Shown one piece after another: positions 8,174 through 15,521 of a stretch of DNA of 64,000 nucleotides. The DNA comes from an uncultured Lachnospiraceae bacterium (GTDB lineage Bacteria > Bacillota > Clostridia > Lachnospirales > Lachnospiraceae): NCBI GenBank assembly GCA_902781505.1, contig CACZJL010000009.1, positions 1 through 64,000 of the forward strand. Direction: 5' to 3'. The translations under genes and the position numbers were made by a program. Numbering within the stretch: the stretch's first letter is position 1; each line of letters starts with the position of its first letter. The notes under the pieces are model-generated. The model had not been told where the DNA came from, made no database searches, and saw only the letters and a list, made by a program, of their open reading frames with translations.

Positions 8174-8202
8174 TGAGAAAAGGATCGGCATATTCACTCG
8201 AA

Positions 8203-8814
8203 TTACTTGTTAATGATATATTCAATTGCCTGCTTCATCATCTCAACGCATCCATCAACACCAAACGCTTCTACGTCAAGAAGCATGGTCTTTGAATAAC
8301 GATTGCCCCGGTTTTCACCCGTCACATATTTATAATAATTGTGACGCTGGCGATCAACCCTCTTGATTAATTTAGCAGACTCCGTCAGATTCAGCTGATA
8401 TCCTTCTGCGATATGACGTACTCGGTAACTCTCCGGCGCATACAGGAAGAAATCAATTGTGTCATCATATTCCCTTAACACATAATCTGCGCAGCGACCA
8501 AACATAATGCAGCTCTCAGGCTTGTTAGCCAGGTCACGAATTACCTCTGCCTGTGCATCAATGGCACGGTCAGAATAAAACGCTGCTGTGGAGCCATATC
8601 CAAATTCCTTAAACAATGTCGAAAAATTCTTATTTACAACAATTTCATCTGTCTTCTTGAACAGATCCGTATTTACACCTGCACGGGCTGCTGCAAGATC
8701 CACCAGATCCTTGTCATACATATGTACTCCCAGCTCACTCGCAAGATTCCTTGCTATTTCCCGCGCACCGCAACCAAATTCACGGCTGATTGTAACAATA
8801 TATTTCTTATCCAT
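8203..8814 (-). CDS. Cytidylate kinase-like (AAK-like) family protein
   Basis: A 203-residue P-loop NMP-kinase relative. It starts KKYIVTISREFGCGAREIA, where the GCGAREIA segment takes the place of the GxxGxGK P-loop, as in the cytidylate kinase-like family common in Clostridia. True Cmk is about 220 residues with a canonical GPAGAGKS loop, so this is probably not the housekeeping enzyme. A lid region, RVDRQRHNYYKYVTG, is present. It lies 10 bp after the ABC permease gene and should be co-transcribed with the transporter. Its role there is unknown. The start is supported by GGAGGGAAAA. Confidence 0.75.
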   Translation of the reverse strand: MDKKYIVTISREFGCGAREIARNLASELGVHMYDKDLVDLAAARAGVNTDLFKKTDEIVVNKNFSTLFKEFGYGSTAAFYSDRAIDAQAEVIRDLANKPESCIMFGRCADYVLREYDDTIDFFLYAPESYRVRHIAEGYQLNLTESAKLIKRVDRQRHNYYKYVTGENRGNRYSKTMLLDVEAFGVDGCVEMMKQAIEYIINK

Positions 8815-8824
8815 TTTTCCCTCC

Positions 8825-9538
8825 TTATCTGCGTCTGACCAGCTTACGTTCCGCTACCTTTAACAGGCCGGAAAGTATAAGACATATAACCAGATATACA
8901 ACTGCAAGAATGGAATAGGATTCAATCGTGGTAAATGTCTGTGAAATGTATGCTTTTGTAGTCTGTAACAGTTCAGGTGCAGTAATATAGGCCATCAGTG
9001 ATGTATCCTTTACCAATGTCAGAAGATAGTTACCAAACACCGGAATGGAATTTCGAAACGCCTGTGGAATTACAATCCGAAACATTGCCTGTCTCTTCGA
9101 AAAACCAAGTGCAAGCGCTGCCTCTGTCTGACCCTTATCAATAGCAAGAATTGCAGACCGAATAACTTCTGAAATATAGGTACCATAATTGATTGTCAAT
9201 CCGATAACACCTGCCACCGTTGCAGATAAAGTACATTTAAAGGTTGGATTTCCGCACCAGTAAGCGATAATTTCAACAAACAGCGGAAATACATAATAGA
9301 TGTAAACCAATTGTACAAGGAGTGGCGTACCTCTGATGAATTCCTGAAATACCACTAAAATTCCGTTCAGAATCTTGTGATGTGACAATCTTCCAAGTGC
9401 GAAAAGAAAACCAAACAGAATTGCCAGTACGAATGCAACAACCGATACAATCAGAACAATTTCAAGTGCCTGTCCAAACAGCTTTGGGAGTAACTCTGCC
9501 ATCGCTTTTGGAAAATTCAAATTTTGTAATGTTCTCAT
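8825..9538 (-). CDS. Polar amino acid ABC transporter permease
   Basis: A 237-residue HisM/GlnP-type permease with about five membrane segments. Its cytoplasmic coupling loop, TEAALALGFSKRQAMFRIV, follows the EAA pattern (EAA-x3-G). It forms the membrane channel of an importer with the ATPase encoded 11 bp upstream and the binding protein before that. The motif FIRGTPLLVQL near residue 89 is typical of the family. The start at 9538 has a GAGGAAGG ribosome binding site. The ligand is not deducible. Context (aminotransferases, serine dehydratase, PucR regulator) points to an amino acid or omega-amino acid. Confidence 0.88.
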   Translation of the reverse strand: MRTLQNLNFPKAMAELLPKLFGQALEIVLIVSVVAFVLAILFGFLFALGRLSHHKILNGILVVFQEFIRGTPLLVQLVYIYYVFPLFVEIIAYWCGNPTFKCTLSATVAGVIGLTINYGTYISEVIRSAILAIDKGQTEAALALGFSKRQAMFRIVIPQAFRNSIPVFGNYLLTLVKDTSLMAYITAPELLQTTKAYISQTFTTIESYSILAVVYLVICLILSGLLKVAERKLVRRR

Positions 9539-9549
9539 AACCTTCCTCC

Positions 9550-10284
9550 TCAGCGATCCAGAATTCTCGACAGGAATGCCTTTGTTCTCGGATTCTTCGG
9601 ATTAGAAAAGATCTCATCCGGAGTATCATCTTCTACAACGACACCTCCATCCATAAAGATGACACGATCTGCCACATCTTCGGCAAATGTCATTTCATGC
9701 GTAACTACAGCCATTGTCATTCCATCATCAGCGAGCTCCTTCATCGTGCAGAGCACTTCTCCAACCAGTTCTGGATCAAGTGCAGATGTTGGTTCATCAA
9801 ACAGCATCATCTTCGGATGCATTGCAAGAGATCTTGCAATGGCAACTCTCTGCTGCTGACCACCTGAAAGAGTGTCCGGATAAACATTTGCCTTAGCAGC
9901 CATGCCAACCTTTTCAAGCAGTGCCATAGCTTCTGCCTGTGCCTGCTCCTTTGGCATCTTCAACAGATGAATCGGACCGTAGGTTACATTATTCAAAACC
10001 GTCATAAACGGAAACAGATTGAATCTCTGGAAACACATTCCTACCTGCTGACGATACTCCCTGACCGCAAACTTTGGTTTCAGGATATCCTTACCGTCGT
10101 ACAGTATTTCGCCTCCGCTCGGGGTCTCGAGCAGATTAAGACATCTTAAGAATGTACTCTTACCAGACCCGGAAGGTCCGATGATTACGAGGACCTCCCC
10201 TTCTTCTATGGACATGTTTACATCCTTTAATACTTTTAAATCTCCAAAACTTTTCTGTAAGTTCTTTATTTCCAACAGAGCCAT
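9550..10284 (-). CDS. Polar amino acid ABC transporter ATPase (GlnQ type)
   Basis: A 244-residue nucleotide-binding subunit. It shows Walker [10 protein letters not shown] (about 36-44), the signature [16 protein letters not shown] (about 139), Walker [15 protein letters not shown] and a switch histidine in AVVTHEM. It powers import with the downstream permease (11-bp gap). The size is normal for GlnQ/HisP-type proteins. A GGGAGGAATT ribosome binding site precedes the ATG. It is the second gene of the transporter unit, 36 bp after the binding protein. Confidence 0.9.
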   Translation of the reverse strand: MALLEIKNLQKSFGDLKVLKDVNMSIEEGEVLVIIGPSGSGKSTFLRCLNLLETPSGGEILYDGKDILKPKFAVREYRQQVGMCFQRFNLFPFMTVLNNVTYGPIHLLKMPKEQAQAEAMALLEKVGMAAKANVYPDTLSGGQQQRVAIARSLAMHPKMMLFDEPTSALDPELVGEVLCTMKELADDGMTMAVVTHEMTFAEDVADRVIFMDGGVVVEDDTPDEIFSNPKNPRTKAFLSRILDR

Positions 10285-10320
10285 ATGAATTCCTCCCTTC
10301 TCTCACATCAGGTTTTCAAA

Positions 10321-11247
10321 CTATCTGGAATTCACCGTGCAGTGCTCATCTCCAGGCTGTACTACGTGAAGGGCTGGGTCTAATCCGCTATCCTTCATAG
10401 CTTTGTCGATAAAGCCTTCACTCTTTAATTCCTGGAAAACATTATTAACTTCATTCATGAAATCAATGTTATCAAAGGACACTGATGGTGCAATCTTACC
10501 TATTTCTGCATCGGTATCTGTATAGTTTGGTGCAAGCTTCAATCCCTTCATGGCATCCGGTGTTCTCTTCTGCATATCTTCAATTACTGTAGAGTCTGTA
10601 AGGAATGCATCAATCTTGCCAAACTGTAAAGCTGTCAGAGAAGAAGACTGATCACCGGTTGCTCTTGCTTCCTTGATCAGGCCATCCTTCGCCCACTGTT
10701 CAACTCTTGCCTGCCAGATTGTACCTTCTGTATATCCAACAACGGTCTTAGAAGGATCAAATGTCTTCTGACCATCAACAGAACTTCCTTCAGGTACTAC
10801 AAGAGCACCGCCCTGTGTGTACCAGATATCACCATAATAAATCTGCTTTGCACGGTCTGCCTTTGCATACATGCCATCACAGATAATATCGATATTGTTG
10901 TTGTTTGCATTTACGATTAATTCTGAGAAATTAATCAGCTTCATCTCAACCTTTTCGATACCAAGTCGCTTCGCAATTTCCTTGATAATGATGGCATCTA
11001 CACCGCTGAACTCCTTTGTGTCCTGGTCGATGTAAGCATAACTGTCGCCGGATGAACCAACATACATCACACCGGACTTTCTCAGACTTGTAAGCTTGGC
11101 ACTTGGCTGTCCGTCCTTACAATACTTATTGTCGTAAGTCTTATTAGAATCTCCCGATTGTGTGCCACAGGCAGCCAGACTTGCTGCCATCAGTACTGCT
11201 GTCATAGCAACAGCTGCCATTCTTAAAATACGTCCTTTCCTTCTCAT
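10321..11247 (-). CDS. Amino acid ABC transporter substrate-binding lipoprotein
   Basis: A 308-residue family 3 solute-binding protein. It has an N-terminal signal with lipobox LAAC (Cys at about 27) and a normal domain order. Lobe 1 contains FSGVDAIIIKEIAKRLGI and ADRAKQIYYGDIWY. Lobe 2 begins KTVVGYTEGTIW, and the closing lobe 1 helices include FMNEVNNVFQELKSEGFID. It would capture the substrate outside the membrane for the permease and ATPase encoded next. The ligand is unknown; ectoine/polar amino acid-type binders are the nearest I can suggest. Its leader is notable: a palindromic operator at 11384-11403, a possible promoter, and a complete terminator hairpin just before the AGAGGAAAGGG ribosome binding site. 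Confidence 0.9.
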   Translation of the reverse strand: MRRKGRILRMAAVAMTAVLMAASLAACGTQSGDSNKTYDNKYCKDGQPSAKLTSLRKSGVMYVGSSGDSYAYIDQDTKEFSGVDAIIIKEIAKRLGIEKVEMKLINFSELIVNANNNNIDIICDGMYAKADRAKQIYYGDIWYTQGGALVVPEGSSVDGQKTFDPSKTVVGYTEGTIWQARVEQWAKDGLIKEARATGDQSSSLTALQFGKIDAFLTDSTVIEDMQKRTPDAMKGLKLAPNYTDTDAEIGKIAPSVSFDNIDFMNEVNNVFQELKSEGFIDKAMKDSGLDPALHVVQPGDEHCTVNSR

Positions 11248-11275
11248 ACCCTTTCCTCTCTTTCATTTTTTTTAG

Positions 11276-11318
11276 AAAAAAGAAACGGAGCAAGCTCTGT
11301 GTTTAAGCTTGCTCCGTT
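11276..11318 (-). terminator. Terminator hairpin directly upstream of the binding-protein gene
   Basis: A perfect 13-bp stem (11284-11296 with 11306-11318, AACGGAGCAAGCT / AGCTTGCTCCGTT) is followed on the minus strand by a T-rich tail (11276-11283). It ends about 30 bases before the ATG at 11247. It can end the serine dehydratase transcript and also attenuate any transcript starting in the intergenic region. Confidence 0.8.
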
Positions 11319-11383
11319 GCAATTAACCTGAGATAATAATACGAATTTTGATGTACCTGTGCTACATTCAAATGCACAAATTG

Positions 11384-11403
11384 AATTGTGCATCCGCACA
11401 AAT
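11384..11403. promoter_or_regulatory. Shared palindromic operator, copy 2 (ABC transporter)
   Basis: AATTGTGCATCCGCACAAAT matches the 20-bp palindrome at 16 of 18 arm positions. Extra half-sites follow: TGCACAAAT at 11373-11381 and TGTGC at 11358-11362. Assuming the TATTAT at 11336-11341 is the -10 box, the site is centred near -64, a typical class I activator position. The -35 (TAGCAC) is poor, which fits a requirement for activation. Confidence 0.65.
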
Positions 11404-11424
11404 CATCTTTTGTCCCACAAATGC

Positions 11425-12291
11425 TCACATCTTCATCTGATTCCTTCTTTTTAACCCCTCTAAAGTCACGGCCAGACCCCCCTCCCCGGTTTCCTTTAAC
11501 GTTGGGCTCATCACATGCCCGATTGTCCCCATCGCATCGATAATCTGATCTGGCGGAATCTGACTGTAAATTCCTGCAATCGCCATATCTGCTGCTGTCA
11601 ATGCATTCACAGCTCCAAGAACATTTCGTTTCACACAAGGGACTTCTACGAGCCCTGCAACCGGATCGCATGCGAGTCCTAACAGACCCTTTAACGCAAT
11701 CGCACAGGCCTGAATAATTCCTTCTTCGCTTTCTCCTGCAAGATATGCAGCTGCGCCTGCTGCCATAGCTGACGCACTCCCGATTTCTGCCTGACATCCA
11801 CCTTCTGCTCCTGACAGGCTGGCGCGCGCTGCAATAACACCACCTATACCTGCAGCAACAAACAGGCTTTCTGCCATTTTTTCATCTGATAATCCGCATC
11901 GTTCCTGTATTGAAAGAAGAACTGCCGGAACAACACCACAGGAACCGGCAGTAGGAGCTGCTACAATTCTCTTCATACAGGCATTCGACTCCGCTGTTTT
12001 CAGAGCATGAATCGCTACCGACGCGACAAAATCACCACATAAAAGTCTTCCTGATTCTTTTGCATCCATCAGCTTTGCTGCCTGTGTTCCAGCCATGTTA
12101 CTTGCTGATTTCAAAGACGGATCATACTTTGAATCCGCGTCCTTCATTGCTCTGAAGACAACAAGCATCTTCTCCATTTCCTGCTCTTCTGATAAAGCAT
12201 CTTCTTTCGCATTATCTGAAATGATTACCTGATAGAACGGTATCTTCTTTTCTTTTGCAATCTGGCAGATTTTTTCAAGTGAATTATACAT
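11425..12291 (-). CDS. sdaAA: L-serine dehydratase, alpha subunit (Fe-S)
   Basis: A 288-residue alpha subunit of the two-subunit iron-sulfur L-serine ammonia-lyase, which makes pyruvate and ammonia in the cytoplasm. Conserved segments are APTAGSCGVVPA, EGGCQAEIGSA and CDPVAGLVEVPCVKRN, whose cysteines ligate the [4Fe-4S] cluster. It overlaps the beta-subunit gene by 8 bp, so translation is probably coupled. The pair lies between the second aminotransferase and the ABC transporter in the cluster. Pyruvate made here could serve as amino acceptor if the aminotransferases are pyruvate-dependent, which is inference. The oxygen-sensitive cluster suits an anaerobe. Confidence 0.92.
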   Translation of the reverse strand: MYNSLEKICQIAKEKKIPFYQVIISDNAKEDALSEEQEMEKMLVVFRAMKDADSKYDPSLKSASNMAGTQAAKLMDAKESGRLLCGDFVASVAIHALKTAESNACMKRIVAAPTAGSCGVVPAVLLSIQERCGLSDEKMAESLFVAAGIGGVIAARASLSGAEGGCQAEIGSASAMAAGAAAYLAGESEEGIIQACAIALKGLLGLACDPVAGLVEVPCVKRNVLGAVNALTAADMAIAGIYSQIPPDQIIDAMGTIGHVMSPTLKETGEGGLAVTLEGLKRRNQMKM

Positions 12292-12976
12292 TGACTCCCT
12301 CTCTTTCTTCCGGATCGATCAGACTCAAATAGGTTACCTTTGTGACTCCCTCAAGATGCATCAGCCATTTTCTGGGTTCCTCCGGAATCTCCTGATCACA
12401 TTCGAGCACCATGACTGCACTGCCGCCCCTTCTGCTTCGATATAACTGCATCGAGGCAATATTGACGAAGTGGTGCTGAAGCATGGTCGTTACTTCTGCC
12501 ACATGTCCTGGCTGATCCTGATTGTGAACAATCAGGGTCGGATAATCCCCACTGAAATTTGCTTTCAGGCCATCGATTTCTTCAATTCGAATTCGCCCGC
12601 CACCGATGGAGGCTGCAACGATTTCCAGCTTCTTCCCGGAAACACCTGTCAGTATCAGTTTAGCCGAATTCGGATGAGCCATTTCTCCAAGGTTTATGGC
12701 TCCAAACGAAAAGGTAAGGCCTTCTTCCTTTGCATACCGAAAGCTGTCCGGAATTCTTGCATCATCTACAGAATATCCAAGAAGTCCCGCAATTAACGCC
12801 TTATCCGTGCCATGCCCTCTGCCCGTAGACAAAAAAGAACCATGGAGAAGGATTTTAGCATTTGCCGGTTTCTCTCCCAGAAGCTTACGCGAAACACAGG
12901 CCATCTTCACAGCTCCTGCTGTATGCGAAGAGGACGGACCTACCATAACCGGTCCAATTATTTCAAACACATTCAT
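12284..12976 (-). CDS. sdaAB: L-serine dehydratase, beta subunit
   Basis: A 230-residue beta subunit. It starts MNVFEIIGPVMVGPSSSHTAGA, the SDH beta signature, followed by GSFLSTGRGHGTDKAL. A C-terminal ACT domain (about 147-220) includes LIVHNQDQPGHVAEVTTML and probably senses serine. A GGAGGAATT ribosome binding site precedes the ATG. It overlaps the alpha subunit gene by 8 bp. A terminator hairpin lies between the upstream aminotransferase stop and this ribosome binding site, so expression from the upstream promoter may be only partial. Confidence 0.92.
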   Translation of the reverse strand: MNVFEIIGPVMVGPSSSHTAGAVKMACVSRKLLGEKPANAKILLHGSFLSTGRGHGTDKALIAGLLGYSVDDARIPDSFRYAKEEGLTFSFGAINLGEMAHPNSAKLILTGVSGKKLEIVAASIGGGRIRIEEIDGLKANFSGDYPTLIVHNQDQPGHVAEVTTMLQHHFVNIASMQLYRSRRGGSAVMVLECDQEIPEEPRKWLMHLEGVTKVTYLSLIDPEEREGVNV

Positions 12977-12991
12977 AATTCCTCCTTCACC

Positions 12992-13025
12992 AAAAAAGCC
13001 ACTGACACTGTATCAGCAGTGTCAG
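12992..13025 (-). terminator. Terminator between the aminotransferase and sdaAB
   Basis: A perfect CTGACACTG / CAGTGTCAG stem (13002-13010, 13017-13025) is followed on the minus strand by TGGC and six Ts. It lies just before the GGAGG of sdaAB and overlaps nothing else. No separate sdaAB promoter is evident. Confidence 0.75.
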
Positions 13026-13036
13026 CAGCAACAAAA

Positions 13037-14407
13037 TCAATCTGCGAAATACTCACGAGCATGAACAATGGCGTCTTCCATGATATCAAGACCTGCATTC
13101 AGCTGATCATCTGTAATGCAAAGCGGCGCCAGGAAACGAATGACATTGGATCCCTCACCTGCTGCCTCAAGCAATAAACCATGCGCCAGTGCATACTTAA
13201 TAATGTATGAAACAAAGGCACCGTATGGTTCTTTGGTTTCACGGCTCTTGACAAATTCAATACCAATCATGGCGCCAAGACCGCGGTAATCACCAACCTC
13301 CGGATACTTCTGCGCAAATTCCTTATATCTTGCAAGTACTTTTTCTCCAAGTACGTCAGCCTTTCCTGCGTAGTCTTCACGCTTCATGATTTCAAGGACT
13401 TTAAGTGCAGAGGCGGTTGCAAGCGGATTTCCACAATAGGTACCACCAATTACACCGGCCGGAATTGCATCCATAATCTCTGCTCTTGCGGAAATCGCAC
13501 TGATTGGAGCACCACCGCCCATGGACTTGGCTGTTGCGATAATATCTGGCGGACAACCTGCTTCCTTCCAGTATTCCGATGCAAAATATCTTCCGCTTCT
13601 GCAGTTACCACACTGTACCTCATCTGCAATCAGCATGATTCCATTCTCATCACAGATTTTTCTGACCGCCTTCACCCATTCAATTGGAGCCGGGATGAAA
13701 CCGCCCTCACCCTGAATCGGTTCTACAATCATTGCTGCTACATCGCTCGCCGGAGTTCCTTCGACAAAAATCTTCTTCAACTTTTCAAGATAATAGGAAA
13801 TCGCCTCTTCTTCTGAATAGCCCTTCGGTGCGCGGTACAGATTCGGGAATTCTGCACGGTAAATGTCTGACGGGAACGGTCCCATTCCTACCGCATAGCT
13901 CTTCTGTGCAGTCAGAGCCATCGTGAGATTGGTTCTGCCATGGAACGCTCCGGAGAAACAGATGATACTTCTTCTGCCTGTATAAGCCTTTGCTACCTTG
14001 ATTGCATTTTCATCTGCCTCTGCGCCACTGTTTGCAAAATAGGTCTTAACCTTATCGCCACGTACCGGCATAATCTTGTCGAATTCCGCTGCCAGATCGA
14101 CATAACCTTCATGTCCAACCACATTAAAGATGCAATGGAAATACTTATCTGCCTGTTCTTTCACAGCCTCCACTACCTCAGGTTCTGTGTAACCGATATT
14201 TAAAACACCGACGCCACCTACAAAATCAACGATTTTGTTGCCGTCAACATCTTCAATCATCGCACCTTCACCGCGACGAATAACAACCGGATACGTCGTT
14301 CCACATAATGCTTTCGGTATGGATTCATCCCTCTTTTTTAAAACTGCTGTCGCCTTTGGTCCTGGAAATTCTTTCGTTTCCATCTTTGGAAGTTCCTGTC
14401 TTAACAT
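13037..14407 (-). CDS. Class III aminotransferase, GabT-like
   Basis: A 456-residue PLP enzyme of the 4-aminobutyrate aminotransferase group. Landmarks in the chosen frame are ANSGAEADENAIKVAK (125-140), FHGRT (155-159), the PLP aspartate in ADEVQ (D262) and the PLP lysine K294 in TAKSMGGG, with GGTYCGNPLATA further on. GabT-like enzymes move the amino group from GABA, beta-alanine or related omega-amino acids to 2-oxoglutarate or pyruvate. The start at 14407 is chosen because GAGAGGAGAG precedes it; a longer frame from 14434 would begin inside the leader hairpin. It is the first gene after the strongest operator copy, and sdaAB-sdaAA follow. With the first aminotransferase, this makes two class III enzymes in one cluster. 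Confidence 0.87.
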   Translation of the reverse strand: MLRQELPKMETKEFPGPKATAVLKKRDESIPKALCGTTYPVVIRRGEGAMIEDVDGNKIVDFVGGVGVLNIGYTEPEVVEAVKEQADKYFHCIFNVVGHEGYVDLAAEFDKIMPVRGDKVKTYFANSGAEADENAIKVAKAYTGRRSIICFSGAFHGRTNLTMALTAQKSYAVGMGPFPSDIYRAEFPNLYRAPKGYSEEEAISYYLEKLKKIFVEGTPASDVAAMIVEPIQGEGGFIPAPIEWVKAVRKICDENGIMLIADEVQCGNCRSGRYFASEYWKEAGCPPDIIATAKSMGGGAPISAISARAEIMDAIPAGVIGGTYCGNPLATASALKVLEIMKREDYAGKADVLGEKVLARYKEFAQKYPEVGDYRGLGAMIGIEFVKSRETKEPYGAFVSYIIKYALAHGLLLEAAGEGSNVIRFLAPLCITDDQLNAGLDIMEDAIVHAREYFAD

Positions 14408-14432
14408 ACCTTGCTCTCCTCTCTCACAAATC

Positions 14433-14463
14433 AAAAAGGCACCGGTTAAAAACCAGCGCCTTT
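14433..14463 (-). terminator. Terminator-like hairpin in the GabT-like leader
   Basis: A 12-bp stem (14435-14446 with 14452-14463, two G-U pairs) with a short T-rich loop is followed by five Ts and ends about 26 bases before the ATG at 14407. The inferred promoter and operator lie upstream of it, so transcripts must pass it. Confidence 0.7.
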
Positions 14464-14491
14464 GCTAAATGTATTAATTTTTTCGATTATT

Positions 14492-14519
14492 AGTATAACC
14501 TCATGCAGTATGATTGTAA
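14492..14519 (-). promoter_or_regulatory. Promoter of the GabT-like gene
   Basis: On the minus strand, TTACAA (14514-14519) and TATACT (14492-14497) are 16 bp apart. The -35 abuts the palindromic operator. Confidence 0.5.
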
Positions 14520-14537
14520 TTGTGCAGTTGCACAATT
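14518..14537. promoter_or_regulatory. Shared palindromic operator, copy 3 (perfect)
   Basis: AATTGTGCAGTTGCACAATT is a perfect palindrome with 9-bp arms and a 2-bp centre. It is centred about 42 bases upstream of the inferred start of the GabT-like transcript, the classical position for a class II activator. It is the best copy of the motif also found at 11384-11403 and 6865-6884. Confidence 0.7.
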
Positions 14538-14571
14538 CTTTTTGTTCACAGATACAAGAACTTCTTAAAAC

Positions 14572-15429
14572 TCACTGCCTTGCAGAATCTCTCTCTTCCT
14601 GTGACATTGTTTCATTCATACTTCCCGTCCGATATCCGAGTAAGTCTAAGGACACATACGCAAAGCCGTATTTTTTCAGCTCTGTATAAACCTTTGTACG
14701 TATTTCCTCATCTAACATCTTAGCGAATTCAGATGGTTCTAATTCAATTCTTGCAATCTTGTCATGGATTCTGACACGAAGCTGATGAAATCCCATGTCC
14801 AGTAGCAGCTGTTCTGCCTGATCTACCATCTTTAATTTCTTCTCTGTGATTTCTTCTCCATAAGGGAAACGACTCGAAAGACAGGCAAATGACTGCTTGT
14901 TCCAGGTCGGAAGTCCAAGGTAAGCGGACAGGATTCGAATCTGCTCCTTAGAAAAGCCGATATGTCTTAATGGACTCTTGATATTCAGCTCAGCAACTGC
15001 CTGTAATCCCGGACGGTAATCTCCGTTATCATCCAGGTTTGAGCCTTCCGCAATTTCAGCAAAACCTCCCTTATCTGCAATCACACGAATCTTCTCAAAC
15101 AGTTCGTGCTTACACAGATAACAGCGGTTCTTCGGGTTGTACGAAAAGCCTTCAATTTCAAGTTCTTCTGACTTCACAACTTCGTGGCGGATTCCCTGTT
15201 CCTTACAGAACTCCGTCGCTTCATTCAGCTCTCTTTCAGGAAAAGAGCAGGAAGATGCTGTAACAGCCATCACCTTATCTCCTAAGGCTTCTTTGGCAGC
15301 ATATAACAGGAATGTAGAATCTACGCCACTTGAGAATGCAACCGCGACACTTCCAAGTGACTGCAGATATTTTTTAAGTTCCTCATATTTCTTCAGTAAA
15401 AGGTCGTTGGGTCTCTTCATTGTGCTCAT
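14572..15429 (-). CDS. larE: LarE-like ATP-dependent sulfur transferase
   Basis: A 285-residue PP-loop ATP pyrophosphatase-type protein. The loop is SSGVDS near residue 30, and NPKNRCYLCKHELFEKI and FACLSSRFPYG follow. LarE donates a sulfur from its own cysteine to build the nickel-pincer cofactor of lactate racemase. Here a single cysteine in FACLSSRFPYG would be the sacrificial residue, unlike three-cysteine LarEs that carry an Fe-S cluster. LarA, LarB and LarC are absent from the window, so a different sulfur-transfer role is possible. The start at 15429 is chosen from GCGAGG upstream; a GTG 13 codons earlier lacks a ribosome binding site. An EamA transporter gene lies 93 bp upstream. Confidence 0.78.
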   Translation of the reverse strand: MSTMKRPNDLLLKKYEELKKYLQSLGSVAVAFSSGVDSTFLLYAAKEALGDKVMAVTASSCSFPERELNEATEFCKEQGIRHEVVKSEELEIEGFSYNPKNRCYLCKHELFEKIRVIADKGGFAEIAEGSNLDDNGDYRPGLQAVAELNIKSPLRHIGFSKEQIRILSAYLGLPTWNKQSFACLSSRFPYGEEITEKKLKMVDQAEQLLLDMGFHQLRVRIHDKIARIELEPSEFAKMLDEEIRTKVYTELKKYGFAYVSLDLLGYRTGSMNETMSQEERDSARQ

Positions 15430-15521
15430 AATTATAACCTCGCAAAAAATATTCCCTTCTGTTTTCACCCCAAATTATTCATTCCCTTCGGATATCCCGC
15501 TCTCTTACGTTTAAGACTCGC

